22,700 nt of DNA from Bacteroidales bacterium UBA6244 (GTDB lineage: Bacteria; Bacteroidota; Bacteroidia; Bacteroidales; F082), in assembly GCA_002440885.1 (NCBI GenBank), contig DJVY01000099.1:1-22700 (forward strand), read 5' to 3'. How positions within the stretch are numbered: the first letter of the stretch is position 1; each line of letters begins with the position of its first letter. The notes under the pieces were generated by a model. That model was not told the DNA's origin and did no database searches. It was given only the letters and a program-made list of their open reading frames with translations. This document shows positions 1 through 7,833 of the stretch, piece by piece. The position numbers were made by a program, and so were the translations under genes.

Positions 1-1521
1 GTCTTTGTCGTGCTGCGAAAGCAATTTCGCTGTAAGGCTGTTTGGCCAGTCATCGGGATGATCAATTAGCCCTGAGGCTATTCCCTGATAGATTAACTCA
101 CCGCCGTGGAGGCCGGCTTTTGGGCCAATATCTATTAAAAAGTCCGCAGCACGGATGGTTTGTTCATCATGTTCAACCACCAAAACCGTATTGCCATTGT
201 CGCGTAGCATGCTCAAAACAGACAATAACCTGCTGTTGTCGCGTGCATGCAAACCGACGGAGGGTTCATCCATCACGTAAAGCACGCCTTGAAGCCGGCT
301 TTCGACCTGAGCGGCAAGTTTTATGCGTTGCGTTTCGCCTCCCGACAGGGTAGTTGATTCGCGGCTCAGGGTGAGGTAATCTAATCCAAGGAGTCGCATC
401 AATTTCAGGCGATCCAGAATTCCGGATAAAATTTGGGTTGTGACTTCATCGTGAGTACTTTTTGAATCAGTTTCATGCAACCTCTTCTCTAGTTTGTGCA
501 GAGGCATCGTGGTCAGTTGATCGATGGACATCCCATCAACAAAAACCGAAAGGGCTTCCTTTCGTAAACGGTTTCCATTGCACGATGGACAACGAAATGA
601 GCTTGCAAACCGGAGGATATTGTCGTTGCGGTCGCGTTTGAGTATCTCCTCCATGATAGGAATCATTCCTTTGTAATAGGCTTCTTCGCGAGGTTTGGCC
701 GTTATGCCTTTCCATTTCAGGCGTGATTCCAGACCATGTTTACCGAACAAGATCTTAATCCTGTCACTTCCGAACATGATAACCCGCTGTTGTTCAGCTT
801 TCAACTGATTCCAGGGGACATCGACCGAAAAGCCATGAGCCCGGCACACTTTATCCAGCTCATCCACCCGAACCTGAGAGTAAACGATATAGCCGTTTGG
901 CGTAGTCGGAACCAAAGCGCCTTGTCGCAAGGAGAGTGCCGGATCGGCAATAAGTTTTTCTATATCAATTTGTTCTGTTACGCCTAACCCGTTACAGTGA
1001 TCACACGCTCCATGTTTTGAGTTAAAGGAAAACAGTGCCGACTGCATTTTCGGTTGTTCGTGACCGCAGTGAGGGCACAAAGGAGCGGTGCTGTCAGACA
1101 ATGCCATACCACATGCGGAACAAATGCGCTTACCCGTGCGGGCATAAAGCAGGCGCAGGTAGTCATAAACACCTGACATCGTGCCAACTGTCGACCGTGG
1201 ACTTGCGCCGCCACCGTGTTGTTGAACGGCCAGTGCGGCCTGTAATCCGGAAATCTTTTTTACCGCCGGTTTCTCCATTTTCCCCAGAAATAGCCGACTA
1301 TAGCTCGAGAAAGACTCCATAAAACGCCGTTGGCTTTCCTTAAAAATTACGTCGTAAGCCAGTGTGGATTTACCTGAGCCCGAAACTCCCGTTATCACTG
1401 TGATGGCCCGGTGCGGGATGCGGACATTCAGGTCTTTCAGGTTATTTTCGTTCGCGCCTTCCACTACCAAAAAGCCTGTGTTCGCTTCGTTTGGAGTGGT
1501 TATTTCAGTTTTGGTTTTCAT
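1..1521 (-). CDS. uvrA: UvrA-like ABC ATPase, UvrA2 type without UvrB-binding domain (3' part outside window)
   Basis: The minus strand is open from ATG at 1521 to the window edge (507 codons, no stop), so the C-terminal half is missing. Visible in order: Walker A GVSGSGKS (residues 45-52), the UvrA block PRSTVGT...YDYLRLLYAR (about 108-127), zinc cysteines CSAC (134-137) and CPHC (149-152), HGACDHCNGLG (170-180), a second zinc site starting CPSC (311-314), ABC signature LSGGETQR (392-399), Walker B with MDEPSVGLH (417-425) and the VVEHDE switch (448-453). In canonical UvrA about 110 residues forming the UvrB-binding domain lie between the first two cysteine pairs; here only 11 residues do. 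That fits class II UvrA (UvrA2/DrrC), linked to tolerance of DNA-intercalating drugs, more than UvrB-dependent excision repair. It starts 17 bp after the GTPase gene on the same strand, so co-transcription is likely. Family assignment is secure; the role is inferred. Confidence 0.93.
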   Translation of the reverse strand, partial: MKTKTEITTPNEANTGFLVVEGANENNLKDLNVRIPHRAITVITGVSGSGKSTLAYDVIFKESQRRFMESFSSYSRLFLGKMEKPAVKKISGLQAALAVQQHGGGASPRSTVGTMSGVYDYLRLLYARTGKRICSACGMALSDSTAPLCPHCGHEQPKMQSALFSFNSKHGACDHCNGLGVTEQIDIEKLIADPALSLRQGALVPTTPNGYIVYSQVRVDELDKVCRAHGFSVDVPWNQLKAEQQRVIMFGSDRIKILFGKHGLESRLKWKGITAKPREEAYYKGMIPIMEEILKRDRNDNILRFASSFRCPSCNGNRLRKEALSVFVDGMSIDQLTTMPLHKLEKRLHETDSKSTHDEVTTQILSGILDRLKLMRLLGLDYLTLSRESTTLSGGETQRIKLAAQVESRLQGVLYVMDEPSVGLHARDNSRLLSVLSMLRDNGNTVLVVEHDEQTIRAADFLIDIGPKAGLHGGELIYQGIASGLIDHPDDWPNSLTAKLLSQHDKD

Positions 1522-1538
1522 TTCTTCTGGTCAGGTGT

Positions 1539-3509
1539 TTACTGTAAAGCCTTTCTGGCTTTCAGGATAAATTTGGCTCTGTCGAGGGGGTTTACTCCTC
1601 TGTAAGGAGTTGTTTCACCTTCCCCGGCCGGACATTCCTTGTATCCGGAGAAAGTCAATTTCAGCTTTGCTTTTCCTCCGGTAAGCGAGCTTAAATTAGC
1701 TGAATAATCAAGTGAAGTGGCCACAGGAATTGTGCCGGAGAGGATAAATGAATCGCCATCGAAATCGGGTGTGCTGATCACAGCCCTCAGTTGTGTTAAT
1801 CCTGAAGCCACTTTTCCGAGGAGGTTTTCAGGGGCTTTAATCCTGAAATCAAGTATGGGTTCAAGCAATTTAGTATCGCCTGTTTGCAGCCCTTTCATAA
1901 TAGCCATTGAGGTAGCAACGGCAAAATCACCGGCTCTGCTGTGCACATTGTGGTGTTCGCCATCGACCAGTGTGATGTTGATGTCTGTCACCTCCCAGCC
2001 TTTGATCCCCTGTTTAAGAGCTACAGGAATTGTCCGTTCAATTTCTTTTTGGTATCGGGCAGCGATTTTATTTACGCCTACCATTGATTTATAGCCGATT
2101 CCGCTTCCGGGAAGGCCGGGTTCGATGGCGAACCTCACCACGGCCCAGCATGGTTTCGGCATGGTGTATTCTTCATAAGCCTCGGCGCTGCCTGCTGGCG
2201 TTTCCTTGTAAATAACAGTAGGTTTGCCAAAATTGACTTTGAGCTGGAAACGTTCGTGCAAAACACTTTCAAGGATTTCGAGTTGAATTAGCCCGATAAT
2301 TTTAATGTGAAGCTCCCGTTCGTCTTTAAGCCATAACAGGTCTAAGGTAGGGTCTTCATCAGCAAGCAGTTGAATTGCAGTTACTAAAGGCTGGAACTCG
2401 TTATCCTGATCGGCCATTACCCTAACGGTAAACAAGGGAGTAGCTATGCTCACCTTTCCGGGAATTCCCTCCATTGCACCCAGTATATCTCCGGCCCTGA
2501 CCCGTGAGAGTCCGCAGACAGCGGCAGTGTCTCCCGCCTCCAGCTCCCCAATATCAGTGTTTTTTTGTCCTTGTAGTTTCCTTATCTGACTAACCTTTTC
2601 TTCTATCTGTTGGGTGGCGTTAAAAACGACATCACGGTTTTTCAGTGTCCCGTTGAAAATCCTGGCACTGGCCATGCGACCAATGGTTTTGTCGTGTTCC
2701 ACTTTATACACAATGGCCGAAAGGGGAAGGGATTTGTCACCCCGGGCTATGGGCATTGCCACATCAATAAAATCCAGTAATTCATCAATCCCCTGGTCTA
2801 GTTTCGCCGATCCCATCAGGATGGGAAATATCAGGCCATGTTCAATTTGATGGGCAAGCTTTTGCTTAAGTGCGAAAAACGGAATTATTTCTCCTGAAAG
2901 GTATTTTGTTAAAAGCTCGTCATCATGGTTCGACAGGGCTTCTATGATGGCCTCGCTCTGGCTGATACGTATGTCATTAGTAAAATGATGGATGATTTTC
3001 ACCGCCGGACTTCCACAATTTTCAACTGTTTGAATTGGGATAATTTGTGGTGACAATTCGTTTTTTATTTCTTGTATGACGGAGATGATGTCGGCTCCCG
3101 CTCGATCAGCTTTGTTGATAAAAATAAGGGTAGGAACTGCCAATTTGCGTAGGGCGTTCCAAAGCGTTTCTGTGTGAGCCTGAACTCCTTCAACTGCGGA
3201 TACAACCAAAATGGCGCAGTCCAACGCTCTGAGCGATCGTTCTACTTCGGCAGAGAAGTCTACGTGGCCCGGTGTGTCGATGATGTTGATGTGCTTGTTT
3301 TTCCATTCGATTGAAGCAGAGGCACTTCTTACCGATATACCCCTTTCTTTTTCAACCTGAAGCCAATCCGTTTGTGAAGTTCCCTGGTCTACACTTCCTA
3401 AATTCCTTATAGCCCCGCCTTTGTGCAGTAACAGCTCGGTGATTGATGTCTTTCCTGCATCCACGTGGGCAACAATCCCTAAATTGATGTACTTTCTGGT
3501 ATCCGTCAT
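1539..3509 (-). CDS. TetM/TetQ-type ribosomal protection GTPase (EF-G paralogue), divergent
   Basis: The 656-residue protein has the length and domain order of tetracycline ribosomal-protection proteins. The GTPase domain shows G1 AHVDAGKT (14-21), the switch region EKERGISVRSA (53-63), G3 DTPGH (78-82) and G4 NKAD (132-135). EF-G-like domains II-V follow. Known TetM/TetO proteins bind the ribosome and dislodge tetracycline using a domain IV loop with the conserved stretch YSPVSTPADF. Here the equivalent loop reads HHNVHSRAGDF (519-529), so only the final DF is kept. The C-terminus (TPYRGVNPLDR) also differs from classical TetM. It may protect against tetracyclines, or be a ribosome-associated factor with another role. 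ATG at 3509 lies 22 bp from a candidate promoter, which supports this start. It is the first gene of a unit with the UvrA2-like gene. Confidence 0.9.
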   Translation of the reverse strand: MTDTRKYINLGIVAHVDAGKTSITELLLHKGGAIRNLGSVDQGTSQTDWLQVEKERGISVRSASASIEWKNKHINIIDTPGHVDFSAEVERSLRALDCAILVVSAVEGVQAHTETLWNALRKLAVPTLIFINKADRAGADIISVIQEIKNELSPQIIPIQTVENCGSPAVKIIHHFTNDIRISQSEAIIEALSNHDDELLTKYLSGEIIPFFALKQKLAHQIEHGLIFPILMGSAKLDQGIDELLDFIDVAMPIARGDKSLPLSAIVYKVEHDKTIGRMASARIFNGTLKNRDVVFNATQQIEEKVSQIRKLQGQKNTDIGELEAGDTAAVCGLSRVRAGDILGAMEGIPGKVSIATPLFTVRVMADQDNEFQPLVTAIQLLADEDPTLDLLWLKDERELHIKIIGLIQLEILESVLHERFQLKVNFGKPTVIYKETPAGSAEAYEEYTMPKPCWAVVRFAIEPGLPGSGIGYKSMVGVNKIAARYQKEIERTIPVALKQGIKGWEVTDINITLVDGEHHNVHSRAGDFAVATSMAIMKGLQTGDTKLLEPILDFRIKAPENLLGKVASGLTQLRAVISTPDFDGDSFILSGTIPVATSLDYSANLSSLTGGKAKLKLTFSGYKECPAGEGETTPYRGVNPLDRAKFILKARKALQ

Positions 3510-3531
3510 TTATTGTTATGCAATTGAGCAA

Positions 3532-3565
3532 CAAAAATAGAAACTAATCAGAGGTGTGCTGCAAA
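3532..3565 (-). promoter_or_regulatory. Candidate Bacteroidota promoter for the GTPase-UvrA2 unit
   Basis: Read on the minus strand, TATTTTTG (3539-3532) matches the TAnnTTTG -7 box exactly. TTTG (3565-3562) sits 22 bp upstream as a -33 element. The predicted leader to ATG 3509 is only about 15 nt. Motif match only. Confidence 0.45.
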
Positions 3566-3582
3566 GGCGTTATCTGTTTTTA

Positions 3583-3633
3583 TCTGACGTTGTCAGACTC
3601 GTGATAGGAAAAAGCCTGTTGTGACCGTCTGAC
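3583..3633. promoter_or_regulatory. Cluster of three TCTGAC half-sites in the divergent spacer (possible operator)
   Basis: TCTGAC at 3583-3588 and its inverse GTCAGA at 3592-3597 form a perfect 6-bp palindrome with a 3-nt centre. A third copy, TCTGAC, is at 3628-3633, and both plus-orientation copies extend to TCTGACG. They lie between the two divergent candidate promoters. This could be a binding site for a regulator of either or both units; no regulator gene is visible in the window. Confidence 0.3.
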
Positions 3634-3690
3634 GCGTGTTACCGATTTAATATCCAATGAAAACGTGATCATTTAATAATTTATCAAGGG

Positions 3691-3722
3691 TTTGCTTTTC
3701 TACACAAATTCGTCTATTTTCG
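3691..3722 (+). promoter_or_regulatory. Candidate promoter for the FIST-kinase unit
   Basis: TTTG (3691-3694), a 20-bp spacer and TATTTTCG (3715-3722) resemble the TTTG / TAnnTTTG arrangement with one mismatch in the -7 box. The start codon at 3768 would give a leader of about 40 nt. Confidence 0.4.
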
Positions 3723-3767
3723 TAAACAAATTTGTTTTGATATTGGCAGTGGTAAAAAATCGCGTAC

Positions 3768-4901
3768 ATGAACACGAAAACACTTCTTATCCGTCAGGTT
3801 ATCAACCTTGAACAACAGCTTGCTGAGTTGTCAGAAAAAGAGTTTAATCCCACCCTGGCCATTGTTTTTTCCTCACCTGTTCTCCCTCTTACCGAATTGG
3901 TCAAAACCCTTGTGGATAGGCAGATAGCGGTTGTTGGAGCAAGCAGCTGTGGCGAAATTTTTGGCGATGTGGAGCGCGTCCAGATTGCGGATAGCGCAGC
4001 TGTAATCATGTTGCTTGATATCGATCCGACGGCATTTAAAGTGTATTTTAAGGAGGGAACGAACGGGGATTGTTTTTTGCTGGGATCGGAAACCGCCAAA
4101 TTAACATTAGATGGTTTTGAAAAGCAATCGCTCATTGTTTTGGCCAGCGGTATGAAAACCGATGGGCAGGCCTTGGTTGAAGGGATGGTTGAGGTGCTTG
4201 GGAGTCAAATTCCCATTTTTGGAGGCTTGGCTGGGGATGACGCTGTTTTTAAGGAAACCTGGGTATTCTGCAATAACCATTTTTCAAATCAGGGAGTGGT
4301 TGTTTTGAGTCTTGATCAGAGTAAGATAGAAGTTACCGGCATGGCTACTTCCGGCTGGATTAGTCTGGGAGCCGATTTAAAAGTGACCTCATCCGTGGGC
4401 AATGTGGTTTACCATATTGATGGACAACCAGCACTTGATATGTACATGAAATACCTCAGTGTGTTGGAAGATGATTTGCCGGGAGTGGGGGTTGAATATC
4501 CGTTGATGATAAAGCGTAGTGATGGTGAAACGGCCCAAAGAGCAGTAATGGCGGTTGACAAAGAGGCCCGATCGTTGGTGTTTGCCGGCAGTGTGCCCGA
4601 AAATAGCATTGTTAACTTCAGTAGCTCTCCGGGTTTCGAGGTGATTGAATTCACGCGAAAAAACATTGAAGCCTTTGATCAGGGAAATCACAGACCCGAC
4701 TGTTGTCTTTTATTCAGTTGCATGGCACGTCATCTGGCGTTAGGCCCATTGATCTCAGATGAAGTACATATTGCCTTAAAAAAATGGCAGGCTCCTTTGG
4801 CCGGATTTTTTACCTATGGTGAAATAGGTACAAACCCAAACCACCAGTGCGATTTTTATAACCAGACTTTTACCATCGCCCTGGTTAAACAAAAGGACTA
4901 A
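3768..4901 (+). CDS. FIST-domain sensory protein (FIST_N + FIST_C)
   Basis: The 377-residue protein has no signal peptide or membrane segment and should be cytosolic. Diagnostic FIST features are visible: an N-terminal half with VGASSCGEIFGD (about 56-67) and FGGLAGDDA (about 152-160), and a C-terminal half with a conserved CxxR-type block (LFSCMARHLALG, about 320-331) and GFFTYGEIG (about 349-357). FIST proteins are predicted small-ligand sensors that usually pair with signalling partners such as histidine kinases or cyclases. That matches the hybrid kinase gene starting 16 bp after this stop. The two genes probably form one operon, with the FIST protein as the input module for the kinase. 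The ligand cannot be deduced. Confidence 0.92.
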   Translation: MNTKTLLIRQVINLEQQLAELSEKEFNPTLAIVFSSPVLPLTELVKTLVDRQIAVVGASSCGEIFGDVERVQIADSAAVIMLLDIDPTAFKVYFKEGTNGDCFLLGSETAKLTLDGFEKQSLIVLASGMKTDGQALVEGMVEVLGSQIPIFGGLAGDDAVFKETWVFCNNHFSNQGVVVLSLDQSKIEVTGMATSGWISLGADLKVTSSVGNVVYHIDGQPALDMYMKYLSVLEDDLPGVGVEYPLMIKRSDGETAQRAVMAVDKEARSLVFAGSVPENSIVNFSSSPGFEVIEFTRKNIEAFDQGNHRPDCCLLFSCMARHLALGPLISDEVHIALKKWQAPLAGFFTYGEIGTNPNHQCDFYNQTFTIALVKQKD

Positions 4902-4917
4902 TTTACTGAAGGAAAAG

Positions 4918-6681
4918 ATGCAAAAAATATTGGATGAGCTAGAGCAAAAGATACTGAATGCAAAGAATTATTCGGATTTTCTGCTATTGAAAGAGGCCAT
5001 ATTGGCTGATATCAGGCTGCTGCGAAAAAGCAACGAGGTATCTGCGTTCAAATTTAATCGATTGATCAAGGATAAAAATGTATTACATTCGTTACTGGCC
5101 CGCACATCCGATGATTTAAAATCAGCATTGAATGAACTTAGTAAGCGCGCCGAAGAGCTCAATACCTTGCTGTTTGCCATACCCGCCATGGTTTATTTTA
5201 AAGACATTGATCTCAACTATGTGTTGGTGAATAAGGCTTTTGAAGATTTTAGTGGCCAGGTGTCTGAAAATATTATCGGTCGCTCCGCTGAGCAGATTTT
5301 CGTGGATTACCATGATAATGAATATAGTAGAATTGAACGCAAGGTGATTGATACCGGCAAACCACATTACCATATTGAGGAAAGGTTGTCGGATGAAACA
5401 AAAACTACCATAATCTCAACCAACCTGGCTCCCGTAAAGAATGGCTCATCACAAACAATTGGTTTGGTGGGTGTTTCGTGGGATATTACTGAACAAGCCA
5501 ATTTCCAGCAAAAGCTGGTAAGGGCGAAAGAAGCCGCAGAAGCAGGAACAAAGTCAAAGTCAGAGTTTCTGGCCAATATGAGTCATGAAATACGAACTCC
5601 TCTCAATGGCATAATAGGGATGTCGCAGATTCTGAGTAAGTCGCTTGTCCAGCCTAAAGATCAAGAACATATCGATATTATCATCGCTTCAGGGCAGAGT
5701 TTACTGGCCTTGGTTAACGATATTCTGGATTTCTCAAAAATAGAAGCAGGATGGCTTTCTTTTGAATCTGCGGATTTCGACTTTGTCAAAATGGGTCGTG
5801 AGGTGCTGCATGTAATGAATGTAAAAGCCCAGGAAAAAGGGCTGACCTTTAAGCTGAATTATGCTGGAAATATTCCTCAATATTTGAATGGCGATGCCTA
5901 CCGACTTAAACAAGTATGGCTTAATTTGGCCAACAATGCCGTGAAATTCACTGAAAGGGGAGGCGTCACCATCGAAAATGAATTAATAGAATCGGGCGAT
6001 GATTTTCTGGTTATCAAAACAAAGGTCATTGATACCGGAATCGGGATAAGAAGTGATCAGATAACAAAATTATTTAACAGCTTTGAGCAGTTGGATGCCT
6101 CCAATACCAGAAAATATGGAGGAACAGGTCTTGGTCTTGCGATATCAAAAAAACTGGTTGAGATGATGAATGGAAGTATCGGAGTTGAAAGTGAACCAGG
6201 CCTTGGCTCGGTATTCTGGTTTACCGTAAAACTTAAAAAGGCTTCTCAGCAGTCGCTTCCGGGTAAGGAGACAGCTCCTGTTTTCAACTCCCGTGTGAGT
6301 AAGAAAATTCATGTGCTTTTAGCCGAGGACAATCTGATTAACCAGAAAGTAGCTACTTATAGCCTGCAACAGATGGGATTTACTGTTGAAATTGCGAATA
6401 ATGGCCTTGAGGCTGTCGAGAAATTTATGCAAAGCAAGTATGATTTGATATTAATGGATGTTCAAATGCCCGAACTCAGTGGTTTTGATGCAACACGAAG
6501 AATACGATCACTAGAAAACAGCTCGGGTCACGGAGCCCGAATCCCAATTATTGCCCTTACTGCCAATGCGATGAAAGGAGATATGGAACGTTGTATCGCT
6601 GCCGGCATGGATGCTTACCTTAGCAAACCCTTTCAGCAAATCGATCTGATGGAGCTAATTGCTCACTACTTTAACGACTGA
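4918..6681 (+). CDS. Soluble hybrid histidine kinase (coiled coil-PAS-HisKA-HATPase-REC)
   Basis: The 587 residues contain no membrane segment. Order: a charged helical N-terminus (about 1-80) that may form a coiled coil; a PAS domain (about 80-195) beginning near LLFAIPAMVYFKDID; HisKA with ANMSHEIRTPLNG, phospho-acceptor His223; HATPase_c with N-box NNAVKF (Asn339/340), DTGIGI and GGTGLGL (401-407); and a receiver domain starting HVLLAEDNLINQKV with phospho-acceptor Asp514 (LMDVQMP), a conserved threonine (ALTANA) and lysine (LSKPF). All catalytic residues are present, so it should be active. The HisKA/REC type is BarA-like, but no phosphotransfer (Hpt) domain is present, so a separate Hpt or DNA-binding regulator must lie elsewhere. 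It follows the FIST gene by 16 bp, suggesting the FIST protein controls it. It is not a close relative of the two kinases at 15976 and 20648. Confidence 0.95.
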   Translation: MQKILDELEQKILNAKNYSDFLLLKEAILADIRLLRKSNEVSAFKFNRLIKDKNVLHSLLARTSDDLKSALNELSKRAEELNTLLFAIPAMVYFKDIDLNYVLVNKAFEDFSGQVSENIIGRSAEQIFVDYHDNEYSRIERKVIDTGKPHYHIEERLSDETKTTIISTNLAPVKNGSSQTIGLVGVSWDITEQANFQQKLVRAKEAAEAGTKSKSEFLANMSHEIRTPLNGIIGMSQILSKSLVQPKDQEHIDIIIASGQSLLALVNDILDFSKIEAGWLSFESADFDFVKMGREVLHVMNVKAQEKGLTFKLNYAGNIPQYLNGDAYRLKQVWLNLANNAVKFTERGGVTIENELIESGDDFLVIKTKVIDTGIGIRSDQITKLFNSFEQLDASNTRKYGGTGLGLAISKKLVEMMNGSIGVESEPGLGSVFWFTVKLKKASQQSLPGKETAPVFNSRVSKKIHVLLAEDNLINQKVATYSLQQMGFTVEIANNGLEAVEKFMQSKYDLILMDVQMPELSGFDATRRIRSLENSSGHGARIPIIALTANAMKGDMERCIAAGMDAYLSKPFQQIDLMELIAHYFND

Positions 6682-6881
6682 GTTTGACACGCTTGCTGTA
6701 TCATGTTTTTCTTAAACCTGACCTGTTATTTGGAATAAATACAAATAAGAAAATCTGCTGGCTTATTTTCGTTTTTTGACTCAAGAAATGGCATTGATTA
6801 TTAATAATATACAGTTTTAGTGCACTATGTTTCCTGCACACAACCTTGGTTGACAAGGATTATTGCCGGCTGGAATTGGTG

Positions 6882-6893
6882 TGATAAACATCA
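6882..6893. promoter_or_regulatory. FNR/CRP-type palindrome upstream of the electron-transfer operon
   Basis: TGAT-AAAC-ATCA matches the inner half-sites of the FNR consensus TTGAT-N4-ATCAA; the two outermost bases differ. Its centre (6887.5) lies about 58-61 bp before the start site implied by the TACTTTTG box at 6934, close to the -61.5 class I activator position. A partly overlapping imperfect inverted repeat spans 6888-6912 (ACATC/TTATT paired with AATAA/GATGT). Confidence 0.35.
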
Positions 6894-6933
6894 TGTTATT
6901 AGAATAAGATGTATATTTCAGTCGTTTTTCTTC

Positions 6934-6941
6934 TACTTTTG
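6934..6941 (+). promoter_or_regulatory. Candidate -7 box (TACTTTTG) of the cytochrome/porin operon
   Basis: TACTTTTG is an exact TAnnTTTG match 21 bp before ATG 6963. No good -33 TTTG is found at the right spacing, which would suit an activator-dependent promoter. No comparable signal was seen inside the five-gene run. Confidence 0.5.
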
Positions 6942-6962
6942 AATAATTAACCCGTTTTTAAA

Positions 6963-7832
6963 ATGAGTACAACCGTTCATCGGATTTATATCGCCATTAT
7001 GTCATTGATTGTATTGGCTACACTTCTTGGGATTGGATATTATGGTTATTCCTATTACCGGTTACCTGTCGAAGAACGCTTCTTTAGTGGTCAACACCAA
7101 TGGCTTAAGCCCAGTGGACCGCTAGGACATGGATTTGGTATAGCCGGTACTTTATTCATGACCATTGGCGTGTTTTTTTACATGGCGCGAAAACGCTTAC
7201 GTTCTTTGTCACGTATGGGCACACTGAAATATTGGCTTGAATTTCACATCTTTTTGTGTACATTAGGGCCTATTTTGGTATTGTATCATACATCCATGAA
7301 ATTTGGCGGATTGGTTTCGATAAGTTTCTGGAGCATGGTGGCGGTTTTCCTGAGTGGCATCATAGGCCGGTTTATTTACATTCAAATACCCAGAACCATC
7401 GAAGGTCGGGAGTTGACTTTAAATGAGGTCCAAAACCAAAGACAAGACATTGTTCTCTTGCTCAAGAATGAATACAATTTGGATGAAGAAAGCTATAGGT
7501 TAATCAGTAAAACACTTATAAATAACCTTACTGAGGAAGGGTCGAGCAAACCAAAGGGGATGCTCGGAAATTATTTCGCCGACAGAAGGTTTGTTAAACA
7601 ACTAAAAAGATCGTTAAAAGTCAATCAATTAAGCAAATCGCAAAAGCGGGAAGTGTTAAATTTAGTGAAAGGTGAAATTAGCCTTAACGGAAAAATCGAA
7701 CGGCTTACCACCATGCAAAACCTCTTTAAATACTGGCATGTAGCCCACCTGCCCTTTGCATTTGTGATGTTGATTATTATGATTATTCATGTGGTAGTAA
7801 CAATAGTTTTCGGTTATCGTTGGATTTTTTAA
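6963..7832 (+). CDS. Integral membrane b-type cytochrome-like protein
   Basis: The 289-residue protein has about five hydrophobic helices (roughly 8-30, 57-75, 91-108, 117-140 and 263-285). A long hydrophilic loop (about 143-255) separates the fourth and fifth. Histidines at or near helix ends are candidate haem b ligands: His56 (GHGFG), His95 and His109 (FHIFLCTLGPILVLYH) and His259, His262 and His276 (YWHVAHLPF...IIH). The arrangement recalls ferric-reductase/cytochrome b561-like membrane cytochromes, but I cannot name a family with certainty. It heads the operon; the next gene starts 1 bp after the stop. Inferred role: pass electrons across the inner membrane between the cytoplasmic flavoprotein (or quinone) and the periplasmic multihaem cytochromes. 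Confidence 0.82.
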   Translation: MSTTVHRIYIAIMSLIVLATLLGIGYYGYSYYRLPVEERFFSGQHQWLKPSGPLGHGFGIAGTLFMTIGVFFYMARKRLRSLSRMGTLKYWLEFHIFLCTLGPILVLYHTSMKFGGLVSISFWSMVAVFLSGIIGRFIYIQIPRTIEGRELTLNEVQNQRQDIVLLLKNEYNLDEESYRLISKTLINNLTEEGSSKPKGMLGNYFADRRFVKQLKRSLKVNQLSKSQKREVLNLVKGEISLNGKIERLTTMQNLFKYWHVAHLPFAFVMLIIMIIHVVVTIVFGYRWIF

Positions 7833-7833
7833 T

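Noticed and set aside
42..1322. Plus-strand open frames over the left edge
   Set aside because: They are antisense shadows of the UvrA-like gene, whose continuous minus-strand frame shows all family motifs.
6726..6748. TTATTTG / CAAATAA inverted repeat as terminator of the hybrid kinase gene
   Set aside because: Only AT pairs dominate the 7-bp stem and no T-run follows.
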